Source of the DNA: Oxalobacteraceae bacterium
GTDB lineage: Bacteria > Pseudomonadota > Gammaproteobacteria > Burkholderiales > Burkholderiaceae_D
Direction of reading: 5' to 3'
Assembly (NCBI GenBank): GCA_947446335.1
Contig: CANFGA010000021.1
Span: 1 to 15,802 of the forward strand
Length of the DNA stretch: 15,802 nt
Part shown: piece by piece, positions 6,641-13,377 of the stretch
Numbering within the stretch: the stretch's first letter is position 1
Layout: each line of letters starts with the position of its first letter
Made by a program: the position numbers and the translations under genes
The notes under the pieces: model-generated
Databases searched by the model: none
Seen by the model: only the letters and a program-made list of their open reading frames with translations
What the model was told of the DNA's origin: nothing

Positions 6641-9226
6641 TCATGGTTCGTGGGCGGCGCGCATCCATGCCAGATCATCGATAGAAGCAACTGTATCGGG
6701 ATGGCCGATGCCCAGCTTGCGGGTACTGAGCTCGACGCAGCGGGCCATCAGCTCGATCGCTTGTACAGGCTCGCCGCATTTCCAAAGGGTACAGGCCAGA
6801 TTATTCATACTCGTCAGGATATCCGGGTGCGCTTCTCCCAGCATGCGTTGCTGCACGGCCAGCACCTGCTTTTGCATGTCTCTTGCTTCAGCGTGCATGC
6901 CCATGGAGCCAAGAGTATGGGCCAGGTTATTCATGGTGCGCAGCGTATTGGGGTGTTCTTCGCCCAGTAACCGGCGCCGGGCGGCCAGTACCAGCTCTTC
7001 CATGGCCCTTGCCGATACAAGCCCCCCCATTTTCTTAAGCGACTGAGCCAGGTTGGTCATGGTGATCAGCGTAGTCGAATGATCTTCGCCAAGCACCCGC
7101 TTACACACCACAAGCAGCGGCTCACCCATCGCCAATGCTGCTGCATAATCGGGGATTTCATTGAGGATGGCAACCAGGCTGCACATCGTAATCAGCGTAT
7201 CGGGATGCTCGTCGCCCAGCACGCGTTGCCTCACTATTAACACACGATCCTGCATGACCAGTGAATCTGCATGGTCGCCCATCGCCCATAGCATGTTGGC
7301 AAGATTATTCATTCCAGCCAGGGTATTCGGGTGCTCGTCGCCCAGATCGTCCCGACTCAACTGCAGCGTGCGCTCGTAGCAGTACCTTGCAGCAGGATAA
7401 AACGCCGGACCGAATCGAAAGTAGGTGCCGGTACTGTCCAGCGTCCAACCGAGACGACTGCGATCGATTGCCAGATGTCCGCTCAGGCGATCCAGTTGCA
7501 TAACATGCGGCGCCAGAATCGCATGCCAAGGCCAATTTTTCGGCGACGCGGCATCCTCCGGCAATGCATGCCTGAGCAGCGCCAACAGCGCATCGGCATC
7601 CTGATCCTGTGCCATGGTGTGACGCACGACTTCCTGGGTCAACCGGTGCAGTTGCAACGCCTGTTGCGCGCCCCGTTGTTCACCACTTGCGTTCCAGGCC
7701 GAAATGAAAATGCGCACAGCCAAGCCATAGCGGCGCAGCGCGCCAACCGCTTTTTCCCACAGCAAGGGCTGGCGCGCACTGAGCGCCAGCTCGGCAGGCA
7801 AGAGATCCGGCTGATCGACGAACAGGCGCTCCGGCACCGGGTCGGGGGCGCAAAAGGCGAGCAGGCGCAGTAGCTGCGCCGCATCGTTGCCGAGGCGCGG
7901 AAACGCGATCGACAGCGTGGCCAGCACCGAACGCTCGTAACCGGTCGCGGCCCGGCCCTCGTCGAGCACCAGCGGCGCCGAGTCGTAGTCGAGCACCTGG
8001 GCGGTGTAGGCCGCTACATCCATGGCGGTTGCGTCGAGGAAGCCGGCCGCCTGCTCCAGCGCCAATGGCAAGCCGCCCAGAGCGGTGGACAGCGAGGTGA
8101 ATGAATCCTGCAGCGCGCCAGCATCGCCGCTGGCCGCGTACCCCGGCAAGCGATGTGCGAGGAAACCGGCGCCCTGGGCCGGCGTCCACACATCGATCCC
8201 GATCGCTTGCGCGATGCCGCTCCAGGCCGGGTTGCGCGACGTGATGATCACGTGGTGGCCGCCACGCTCCGGCAGATACGGCCGCACCGCCTGCAGATCG
8301 TCGGCATTGTCGAATACCAGCAACCAGCAGGCGCCCGGTGCAAGCTGGCCCAGCCAGCGTTTCAGCGCATGCGCGGGCTTTTCGCCGTCGTCGATGACGG
8401 CACCCACCCGCTTGCAACAAGCCAGCGCATCGACTTGCAGCGCAGTGTCGGTCTCTGCGCGCAGCCACCAGATGCCGGCATGACGGTCGCGAAATTGATC
8501 GCAATACCTGAGCGCCATTTGCGTCTTGCCTGAGCCGCCCATGCCGTACAGCGCGACGCGCGCCACGGCCAGTATCGGGCCGGGCGCTTCCAGCGCGCAC
8601 TGCAGCGCGGCCAGCGTCCCGTTCGGGTCGATGAAGTGGGGACTGAGCGACTGCTCGAGCACATGATGTGGCTGGCTGATGCCGGCGGGAGCGCGATAGC
8701 GCGGCGCGGGGACGCCCGCAACGGCGGCAATCAAGTCGCGCAGCCGGACGAACTGATTGTTCCAGTCGGCGTTCTTGCCCTGGAATGCATGCATGTCCAG
8801 TTCGAACAACTTTGCCAGGCCTGTGCGCAGCGCTGCATTCAATTCCAGCACCGAGGGCGCAGCCATGCCCAGCAGCACTGGAATCACCTTCACGGCATCC
8901 GCTCCCGCCATCCGCTGCAGCGCCTGTTCGACTTCGACGCGAACAAAGTCCGTCTCGCGCTGCCCGGTCCCGCCCTGTTCTGCCTCGCTCGGCTCCGCGC
9001 GGCGATTGAGTTCATGCGTCCAGTCGGGGCCAATCAGCACCAGCACTACCTTGGCGCCGGCGACGGCATCGGCCAGGCGTGCGGGAAACAAGTCTCCCGG
9101 ATTGATGTGTTGCGTATCGTAGAACAGTTCGTCAGCATCGAACCACTGCGCCAACCTGTCGTGCAGATTGTTGGCGTGGCCAGCCGTATCGGAGCGCCGG
9201 TAACTGATGAAGATGGATCCGCTCAT
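6641..9226 (-). CDS. NLR-like TIR / NB-ARC / TPR protein (861 aa)
   Basis: Residues 4-140 are a TIR domain (IFISYRRSD at 5-13, then LFYD and VVLVLIGPDW). Residues about 190-480 are an NB-ARC STAND ATPase: P-loop GMGGSGKT at 228-235, Walker B LLVFDNADD at 302-310, a TSRN sensor motif and GLPLAL at 385-390. A winged-helix/helical linker follows. From residue 629 there are five full 42-residue kinesin-light-chain TPRs and a truncated sixth. In the family the TPRs sense a trigger, NB-ARC oligomerises with ATP, and TIR domains assemble into NAD-degrading or signalling enzymes. Here the loop where NAD-cleaving TIRs carry glutamate reads FPARL (47-51), so enzyme activity is uncertain. I chose ATG 9226, preceded by GGGGG and starting directly with the TIR fold, over an in-frame TTG at 9262. 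The gene ends 16 bases from the convergent CHAT gene. Confidence 0.92.
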   Translation of the reverse strand: MSGSIFISYRRSDTAGHANNLHDRLAQWFDADELFYDTQHINPGDLFPARLADAVAGAKVVLVLIGPDWTHELNRRAEPSEAEQGGTGQRETDFVRVEVEQALQRMAGADAVKVIPVLLGMAAPSVLELNAALRTGLAKLFELDMHAFQGKNADWNNQFVRLRDLIAAVAGVPAPRYRAPAGISQPHHVLEQSLSPHFIDPNGTLAALQCALEAPGPILAVARVALYGMGGSGKTQMALRYCDQFRDRHAGIWWLRAETDTALQVDALACCKRVGAVIDDGEKPAHALKRWLGQLAPGACWLLVFDNADDLQAVRPYLPERGGHHVIITSRNPAWSGIAQAIGIDVWTPAQGAGFLAHRLPGYAASGDAGALQDSFTSLSTALGGLPLALEQAAGFLDATAMDVAAYTAQVLDYDSAPLVLDEGRAATGYERSVLATLSIAFPRLGNDAAQLLRLLAFCAPDPVPERLFVDQPDLLPAELALSARQPLLWEKAVGALRRYGLAVRIFISAWNASGEQRGAQQALQLHRLTQEVVRHTMAQDQDADALLALLRHALPEDAASPKNWPWHAILAPHVMQLDRLSGHLAIDRSRLGWTLDSTGTYFRFGPAFYPAARYCYERTLQLSRDDLGDEHPNTLAGMNNLANMLWAMGDHADSLVMQDRVLIVRQRVLGDEHPDTLITMCSLVAILNEIPDYAAALAMGEPLLVVCKRVLGEDHSTTLITMTNLAQSLKKMGGLVSARAMEELVLAARRRLLGEEHPNTLRTMNNLAHTLGSMGMHAEARDMQKQVLAVQQRMLGEAHPDILTSMNNLACTLWKCGEPVQAIELMARCVELSTRKLGIGHPDTVASIDDLAWMRAAHEP
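6644..7342 (-). repeat. Five tandem 126-bp TPR units plus a truncated sixth, inverted relative to those at 126-1007
   Basis: Units begin (minus strand) at 7342, 7216, 7090, 6964 and 6838, all exactly 126 bases; a 69-base partial unit begins at 6712 and runs to the stop. The unit starting at 6964 is closest to the unit starting at 378 on the other strand. By hand, 70 of 87 bases match between 6967-6881 (minus) and 375-461 (plus). Confidence 0.88.
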
Positions 9227-9309
9227 GAAACCCCCGATAGATGGTGTGCCGGTTTGTATCAATCAAACGATGATGGCGCCCGCTTGCACGCCCGGTCAGG
9301 CTCACAGCA

Positions 9310-9339
9310 ATCATAAAGTAAAGAGTATTATTTTGGCAA
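9310..9339 (-). promoter_or_regulatory. Predicted sigma70 promoter of the TIR/NB-ARC gene
   Basis: On the minus strand, TTGCCA (9339-9334, 5 of 6 to consensus) is followed after 18 bases by TATGAT (9315-9310, 5 of 6). Transcription would begin near 9303, leaving a leader of about 77 bases. It lies in an AT-rich part of the 230-base divergent gap 9227-9456, which otherwise holds only the inverted repeat at 9333-9349 and the rightward promoter at 9395-9423. Confidence 0.5.
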
Positions 9340-9349
9340 GTTATGCCAA
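9333..9349. promoter_or_regulatory. Inverted repeat TTGGCA-N5-TGCCAA, candidate operator
   Basis: A perfect 6-base inverted repeat with a 5-base spacer covers the whole predicted -35 box of the TIR gene. A dimeric repressor bound here would block that promoter. No regulator gene is adjacent, so the binding protein is unknown. Confidence 0.4.
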
Positions 9350-9394
9350 TTATGGGCGCGTGATGATCATGTTATGGCCGAGCTGGCAACCGTG

Positions 9395-9423
9395 TTGCCG
9401 ATGCGCAGCCTTTGCTTTAACAT
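9395..9423 (+). promoter_or_regulatory. Predicted sigma70 promoter of the 154-aa membrane protein gene
   Basis: TTGCCG (9395-9400) and TAACAT (9418-9423) stand 17 bases apart, each 4 of 6 to consensus. The start would fall near 9430, about 27 bases before the ATG. Confidence 0.35.
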
Positions 9424-9456
9424 TGCCGGCACCCATACCCCGAACCAAGGCACCCC

Positions 9457-9921
9457 ATGTCGCAATCCACATCGCCATTAAAAAAAAGCATCACCGGGTG
9501 GATTTTTGCCGCGTTGATTGCAATTGGTCTGACGGCTTATTATTTGTTCTTTCAGCAAGCACCCACCGCACGGGCGCCGCAGACCCAGTCCGAGCGCTAC
9601 AAGGCGCAAGCGATGAAAGCCTTGCTGGCCTTGCCGGAATTGAAGCTCTGGTCGAGCCAGATCGAAAAGAATTCCGGCGGCAAGCTGCGCGGCGCGCTGA
9701 TCGAATACGATCCGAAGCCGCGCATCTTGAATGGCAAGAGTTACTGGCAATTCGCCTTTGTCGAAAATGGCGCCGAAGTAGCACACCACATCGAGAGTTT
9801 CCTGGTCGAGTCCGGTGGCACCGAGATCCTGGTCGAAGATCCTGCCACCGACGACTTGCTGAGCCTGGAACGCTGGCGCAAGGAAAAGCAGCCGCAAACG
9901 CGCATCGTATCGGGCAACTGA
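9457..9921 (+). CDS. Unknown small protein with one N-terminal membrane segment (154 aa)
   Basis: I do not recognise this family. A short basic N-terminus (KK at 9-10) is followed by one hydrophobic stretch at about residues 12-32, with no lipobox cysteine and no clear cleavage site, so it is probably a single-pass inner-membrane protein with its bulk outside the cytoplasm. The remaining 120 residues are mixed alpha/beta: a helical charged part (about 44-70), then strand-like segments (ALIEYDPKPRIL, YWQFAFVENG), and an acidic and basic tail. It has no cysteine in the exported part. AAGG (9447-9450) six bases before the ATG supports the start. It diverges from the TIR gene and precedes the transporter gene by 132 bases with its own likely promoter, so membership in the left-hand system is open. 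Confidence 0.75.
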   Translation: MSQSTSPLKKSITGWIFAALIAIGLTAYYLFFQQAPTARAPQTQSERYKAQAMKALLALPELKLWSSQIEKNSGGKLRGALIEYDPKPRILNGKSYWQFAFVENGAEVAHHIESFLVESGGTEILVEDPATDDLLSLERWRKEKQPQTRIVSGN

Positions 9922-9953
9922 CGGCATCCAGGTCCGCATCGCCATCCGATACG
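9906..9953. repeat. 8-bp inverted repeat CGTATCGG / CCGATACG around the stop of the 154-aa gene
   Basis: The arms at 9906-9913 and 9946-9953 are perfect complements separated by 32 bases and flank the TGA at 9919-9921. No T-run follows, so it is not a standard terminator. It may be a 3'-end stabilising hairpin or chance. Confidence 0.25.
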
Positions 9954-9991
9954 CTCGGTTGCTGCCATGAAATTGCTTATAAACAATTTTA

Positions 9992-10020
9992 TTGCAAAAT
10001 GGCTCAGCCCGGCATAGGAT
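9992..10020 (+). promoter_or_regulatory. Predicted sigma70 promoter of the POT transporter gene
   Basis: TTGCAA (9992-9997) and TAGGAT (10015-10020) are 17 bases apart, each 4 of 6 to consensus, in an AT-rich stretch. A start near 10027 gives a leader of about 27 bases. The -35 box is the right arm of an imperfect AT-rich palindrome (9973-9997, TTGC...GCAA ends), a possible regulator site. Confidence 0.4.
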
Positions 10021-10053
10021 CTCGGATCACTAGCAATTGGGGAAAGCACCGCG

Positions 10054-11673
10054 ATGTCACAGACTGAAGCCGCTGCCGGGCGCATGCCCAGGCAAATTCC
10101 CTACATCATCGCCAGCGAAGGTTGCGAACGCTTCAGCTTTTACGGCATGCGCAATATTCTGACGCCGTTCCTGATCAGCACCTTGCTGCTGTTCGTGCCT
10201 TTGGCGGACCGGGCCGGCGATGCCAAGCATGTATTCCACACCTTCGTCATCGGCGTCTATTTCTTTCCGCTGCTGGGCGGCTGGCTGGCCGATCGTTTTT
10301 TTGGCAAGTACAACACGGTGCTTTGGCTCAGCTTGGTCTATTGCGCCGGCCACGCCTGCCTCGCGCTCTTCGAAGCCAACATCAAGGGATTTTACTTCGG
10401 CCTGTTCCTGATCGCGCTCGGCTCGGGCGGTATCAAGCCGCTGGTGGCCTCCTTCATCGGCGACCAGTTCGACCAGACCAACAAGGAAAAAGCCAAGCTC
10501 GTGTTCGACATGTTTTACTGGATCATCAACTTCGGCTCCTTCTTCGCATCGCTGCTGATGCCGATCTTCTTGCGCGATTACGGCCCCGCCGTCGCTTTCG
10601 GCATCCCCGGACTGCTGATGCTGGCGGCCACCATCGTGTTTTGGATGGGCAACAAGAAATACGTGCACGTGCCACCGGCACCGCCCAACCCCGATTCATT
10701 CACCAATGTCGCGCGCACGGCGCTGCTGGCGCATCCGGCACAAGCGCGGCGCGGACTGGCACGGCCCGGCCTGGCGCGGCCCGGCCTTTCGCGGCCCGGC
10801 CTGGCGCGGCCAGGATTGCTGGTGGCGCAAATCGGCGCCGCGTTGGCATTGGCTGCCTTGTGCATGGCGCCACTCTGGGGCTTCGTCATCGCCGCCTGCA
10901 CTGCGCTGGTGTTGCTGCTGGCGATGGCCGGCGTCGGCACCGCGATGCAACTCGAGCGCGCGCGCGGCAGCCACCCGGATGCAGCGATCGAAGGCGTGCG
11001 CGGCGTGCTGCGCATCCTGATCATCTTCGCACTGGTCACGCCCTTCTGGTCGCTGTTCGACCAAAAGGCATCGACCTGGATCATCCAGGCCAATGCGATG
11101 GACAAGCCATCCTGGTTCTTGCCGGCGCAGATGCAGGCACTCAATCCGGCGCTGGTGATGTTGTTGATTCCGTTCAATAATCTGGTGCTGTACAAGGTGC
11201 TGGCGCGCCTGGGCTGGGAAGCCACGGCGCTGCGCCGCATGACCGTTGGCATCGCCTTTTCGGCGCTGGCGTGGATCGCGATCGGGGCGATACAGCTTGC
11301 GCTCGATGGCGGCACCAGCATGTCGATCACATGGCAGATCCTGCCCTACGCGCTCTTGACCTTCGGCGAAGTGCTGGTCTCGGCGACCGGCCTCGAATTC
11401 GCGTACAGCCAGGCGCCACCATCGATGAAGGGCGCCATCATGAGCTTCTGGAGTCTGGCCGTGACAGTGGGCAACCTGTGGGTGCTGATCGTCAACGCCA
11501 GCGTCAAAAACGATGCGGTGACCGGCCATATCGCCAGCAGCGGCATCAGCGTGACGGCGTTCCAGATGTTCTTCTTCGCCGCCTTCGCCGGGATTGCCGC
11601 CATCGCGTTCGGCTTGTATGCCAAACGCTACAAGATGGTCGACAATTACCGCAACCAGGAAAAAATCGCTTAA
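10054..11673 (+). CDS. POT/PTR2-family proton-coupled transporter (MFS, 539 aa)
   Basis: This is an inner-membrane symporter of the proton-dependent oligopeptide transporter family, which takes up di- or tripeptides (some members other small solutes) with protons. The diagnostic EGCERFSFYG at residues 22-31 fits ExxERF, and GSGGIKP plus the PTR2 signature FYWIINFGS starting at 154 are present. Hydrophobic segments fit a 12-14 helix protein, and the length is slightly above the usual 460-520. The excess is in the loop after about the sixth helix, where residues 232-256 are five RPGLA-like pentapeptides. GGGGA (10039-10043) lies 10 bases before the ATG. The gene has its own promoter and is convergent with pgm, five bases away, so no functional link to pgm is implied. 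The substrate cannot be told from sequence. Confidence 0.93.
   Translation: MSQTEAAAGRMPRQIPYIIASEGCERFSFYGMRNILTPFLISTLLLFVPLADRAGDAKHVFHTFVIGVYFFPLLGGWLADRFFGKYNTVLWLSLVYCAGHACLALFEANIKGFYFGLFLIALGSGGIKPLVASFIGDQFDQTNKEKAKLVFDMFYWIINFGSFFASLLMPIFLRDYGPAVAFGIPGLLMLAATIVFWMGNKKYVHVPPAPPNPDSFTNVARTALLAHPAQARRGLARPGLARPGLSRPGLARPGLLVAQIGAALALAALCMAPLWGFVIAACTALVLLLAMAGVGTAMQLERARGSHPDAAIEGVRGVLRILIIFALVTPFWSLFDQKASTWIIQANAMDKPSWFLPAQMQALNPALVMLLIPFNNLVLYKVLARLGWEATALRRMTVGIAFSALAWIAIGAIQLALDGGTSMSITWQILPYALLTFGEVLVSATGLEFAYSQAPPSMKGAIMSFWSLAVTVGNLWVLIVNASVKNDAVTGHIASSGISVTAFQMFFFAAFAGIAAIAFGLYAKRYKMVDNYRNQEKIA
10747..10821 (+). repeat. Five tandem 15-bp units inside the transporter gene (RPGLA pentapeptides)
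   Basis: Units at 10747, 10762, 10777, 10792 and 10807 encode RRGLA, RPGLA, RPGLS, RPGLA and RPGLL. The three central units share CGGCCCGGCCT, and units 2 and 4 are identical over all 15 bases. The outer units are worn. The period is a multiple of three, so gain or loss of units keeps the frame. Confidence 0.9.
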
Positions 11674-11679
11674 AGCGAT
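11660..11679 (-). terminator. Rho-independent terminator candidate for pgm, inside the transporter 3' end
   Basis: Read on the minus strand, ATCGCT, a 3-base loop and AGCGAT form a perfect 6-bp stem (11679-11665), followed by a T-run given by the A-run at 11660-11664. The stem begins within the pgm stop codon and includes the transporter's TAA (11671-11673). The stem is short and only half GC, so efficiency is uncertain. No T-run follows on the plus side. Confidence 0.5.
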
Positions 11680-13310
11680 CAGGTCGTCACGCTGGGAGCG
11701 GAGCGACCGGTGCGCACTTTGATCTGCGCCAGTTGCTCGGCGATCTCGATCAAGCCGGCCAGCGCCTGCTGGGTCGGGATCGCGTGGCGCGCCGGATCGG
11801 GCTCGTACTGCTCCAGATACAGACGTAGCGTCGCGCCCTCGGTGCCGGTGCCGGACAGGCGCAGCACGATGCGCGAGCCGTTCGTCATCACGATGCGCAC
11901 CCCCTGCTGGTGCGAGACCGACAGATCGACCGGATCCGTGTAGCTGAAATCGTCGGCGAAATCGATCGTATAAGCGCCATGCACCTGGCCGGCCAGCAGC
12001 GGCAACTGCTCGCGCAACCGGTTCATCAGCGCATCGGCGACGGCGCTGTCGATCGCTTCATAGTCATGGCGCGAATAATAATTGCGCCCGAAGCGAGCCC
12101 AGTGTTCATGCACGATTTGTTCGACCGACTTGCCGCTGGCGGCAAGCAGATTGAGCCAGTACAGCACGGCCCAGACTCCATCCTTTTCGCGGATATGGTT
12201 GGAACCGGTGCCATAGCTTTCTTCGCCGCACAGCGTGACCATGTCGGCGTCCAACAGATTGCCAAAGAATTTCCAGCCGGTCGGCGTCTCGAAGCAAGGC
12301 ACTCCGAGCTCCTGAGCGACCCGATCCACTGCCTGCGAAGTGGGCATCGAACGCGCCACGCCCTTGATGCCGCCCTGGTAACCGGGCGCAACAAGGGCAT
12401 TGGCAGCCAGAATCGCCAGGCTGTCGGATGGCGTGACATCGAGGCCGCGCCCCAGGATCATGTTGCGGTCGGCATCGCCATCGGACGCCGCGCCAAAATC
12501 GGGCGCGTCAAGCGCTGCCATCAAGCCGATCAATTCGGCCGCATTGACCGGATTCGGGTCCGGATGATGGCCACCGAAGTCTTCCAAGGGCACGCCATTG
12601 ATGACCGTGCCCCTGGTCGCACCGAGGCGGCCTTCGAGGATCGCCGTGGCGTAAGGGCCGCCGACCGCGTGCATGCCATCGAAGCGCATCGTGAAGCCGC
12701 CGGCGAACAACCGCCGTATCGCCGCAAAATCGAACAGCGTCTCCATCAGATCGGCATACGCGGCCACCGGGTCGATGATTTCCACTTGCATCTGCTCGAT
12801 CTGCGCATGACCCAGACGTTCAAGATCAATATCGGGCACGTCGCTGATATGATATTGGCGAATGGCCTGGGTATGACGGAAGATGGTTTCGGTGATGTTT
12901 GACGGCGCCGGCCCGCCATTGGCGATGTTGTACTTGATGCCGAAGTCGCCATCAGGGCCGCCCGGATTATGGCTGGCCGACAGCACGATGCCGCCGCAAG
13001 CGCCCTGCTGGCGCACGATGCAGCTAAGCGCCGGCGTCGACAGGATGCCGCCTTGCCCGACCAGCACCTTGGCAAAACCGTGAGCAGCGGCCATCTTCAA
13101 GATGGTCTGCACCGCCACCCGGTTGAAAAAGCGGCCATCGCCGCCCAGCACCAGCGTCTGCCCGGCGCAATCGTCAAGGGTGTCGAACACCGATTGCACG
13201 AAATTCTCCAGATAAGCTGGTTGCTGGAATACCGTCACCTTCTTGCGCAAGCCTGAAGTGCCCGGGCGCTGGTCCGGCATCGGCGTCGTCGCCACTGTCT
13301 GTATCGTCAT
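11679..13310 (-). CDS. pgm: Phosphoglucomutase, alpha-D-glucose phosphate-specific (EC 5.4.2.2)
   Basis: Cytoplasmic enzyme interconverting glucose 1-phosphate and glucose 6-phosphate through a phosphoserine, linking glycolysis with glycogen, trehalose and surface-sugar synthesis. The 543 residues match the usual length of the bacterial alpha-PGM group. Visible motifs: the N-terminal PGTSGLRKK; catalytic serine 113 in SASHNPGG; Mg-binding DGDADR at 277-282; the sugar-binding loop CGEESYGTG from 361; and phosphate-binding LSGTGTEG around Ser486-Glu491. All four active-site regions are intact. The ATG at 13310 follows a purine-rich AGAGAG. A later Met (residue 11) is possible but would leave only a few residues before the first motif. 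It lies 51 bases downstream of cdaR on the same strand and may share its transcript. I see no convincing promoter of its own in that short gap. Confidence 0.96.
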   Translation of the reverse strand: MTIQTVATTPMPDQRPGTSGLRKKVTVFQQPAYLENFVQSVFDTLDDCAGQTLVLGGDGRFFNRVAVQTILKMAAAHGFAKVLVGQGGILSTPALSCIVRQQGACGGIVLSASHNPGGPDGDFGIKYNIANGGPAPSNITETIFRHTQAIRQYHISDVPDIDLERLGHAQIEQMQVEIIDPVAAYADLMETLFDFAAIRRLFAGGFTMRFDGMHAVGGPYATAILEGRLGATRGTVINGVPLEDFGGHHPDPNPVNAAELIGLMAALDAPDFGAASDGDADRNMILGRGLDVTPSDSLAILAANALVAPGYQGGIKGVARSMPTSQAVDRVAQELGVPCFETPTGWKFFGNLLDADMVTLCGEESYGTGSNHIREKDGVWAVLYWLNLLAASGKSVEQIVHEHWARFGRNYYSRHDYEAIDSAVADALMNRLREQLPLLAGQVHGAYTIDFADDFSYTDPVDLSVSHQQGVRIVMTNGSRIVLRLSGTGTEGATLRLYLEQYEPDPARHAIPTQQALAGLIEIAEQLAQIKVRTGRSAPSVTT

Positions 13311-13325
13311 GTGCTCTCTTGTCGG

Positions 13326-13349
13326 TTGGTTACTTGCTTGGTTACTTGC
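13326..13349. repeat. Two perfect 12-bp direct repeats in the cdaR-pgm gap
   Basis: TTGGTTACTTGC occurs twice back to back (13326-13337 and 13338-13349), with related TTGCCTGGTT following and CGGTTGG preceding. It falls 16-40 bases upstream of the pgm start, within the pgm leader. Confidence 0.8.
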
Positions 13350-13356
13350 TTGCCTG

Positions 13357-13377
13357 GTTGATTATTTTTTAATCAAC
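13357..13377. repeat. AT-rich inverted repeat over the cdaR stop codon
   Basis: GTTGATTA and TAATCAAC form a perfect 8-bp stem with a five-T loop, and the cdaR TAA (13364-13362, minus strand) is in one arm. Without GC pairs at the base or a T-run after it, it is a weak terminator at best. It may instead be an operator or an mRNA-end hairpin. Confidence 0.45.

Noticed and set aside
4714..6690. 658-codon open frame antisense to the CHAT gene (and similar ones at 2413-3408 and 3439-4698)
   Set aside because: Long antisense frames are expected opposite GC-rich codons with strong third-position bias. The translations show no domain, while the plus frame has clear hydrolase and CHAT motifs.
9227..9262. 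TTG start for the TIR protein 12 codons upstream
   Set aside because: The added residues are not TIR-like, and ATG 9226 has a G-rich ribosome site and begins right at the fold.
9906..9953. Rho-independent terminator after the 154-aa gene
   Set aside because: The arms are 32 bases apart and no T-run follows, so it is listed only as an inverted repeat.
9207..10067. 286-codon plus-strand frame across the promoter region, the 154-aa gene and the transporter start
   Set aside because: It overlaps the well-supported 154-aa gene in another frame, has no recognisable domain and would run through predicted promoters.
10747..10821. Frameshift or assembly error in the transporter
   Set aside because: The 15-bp units keep the frame, and good POT sequence continues on both sides.
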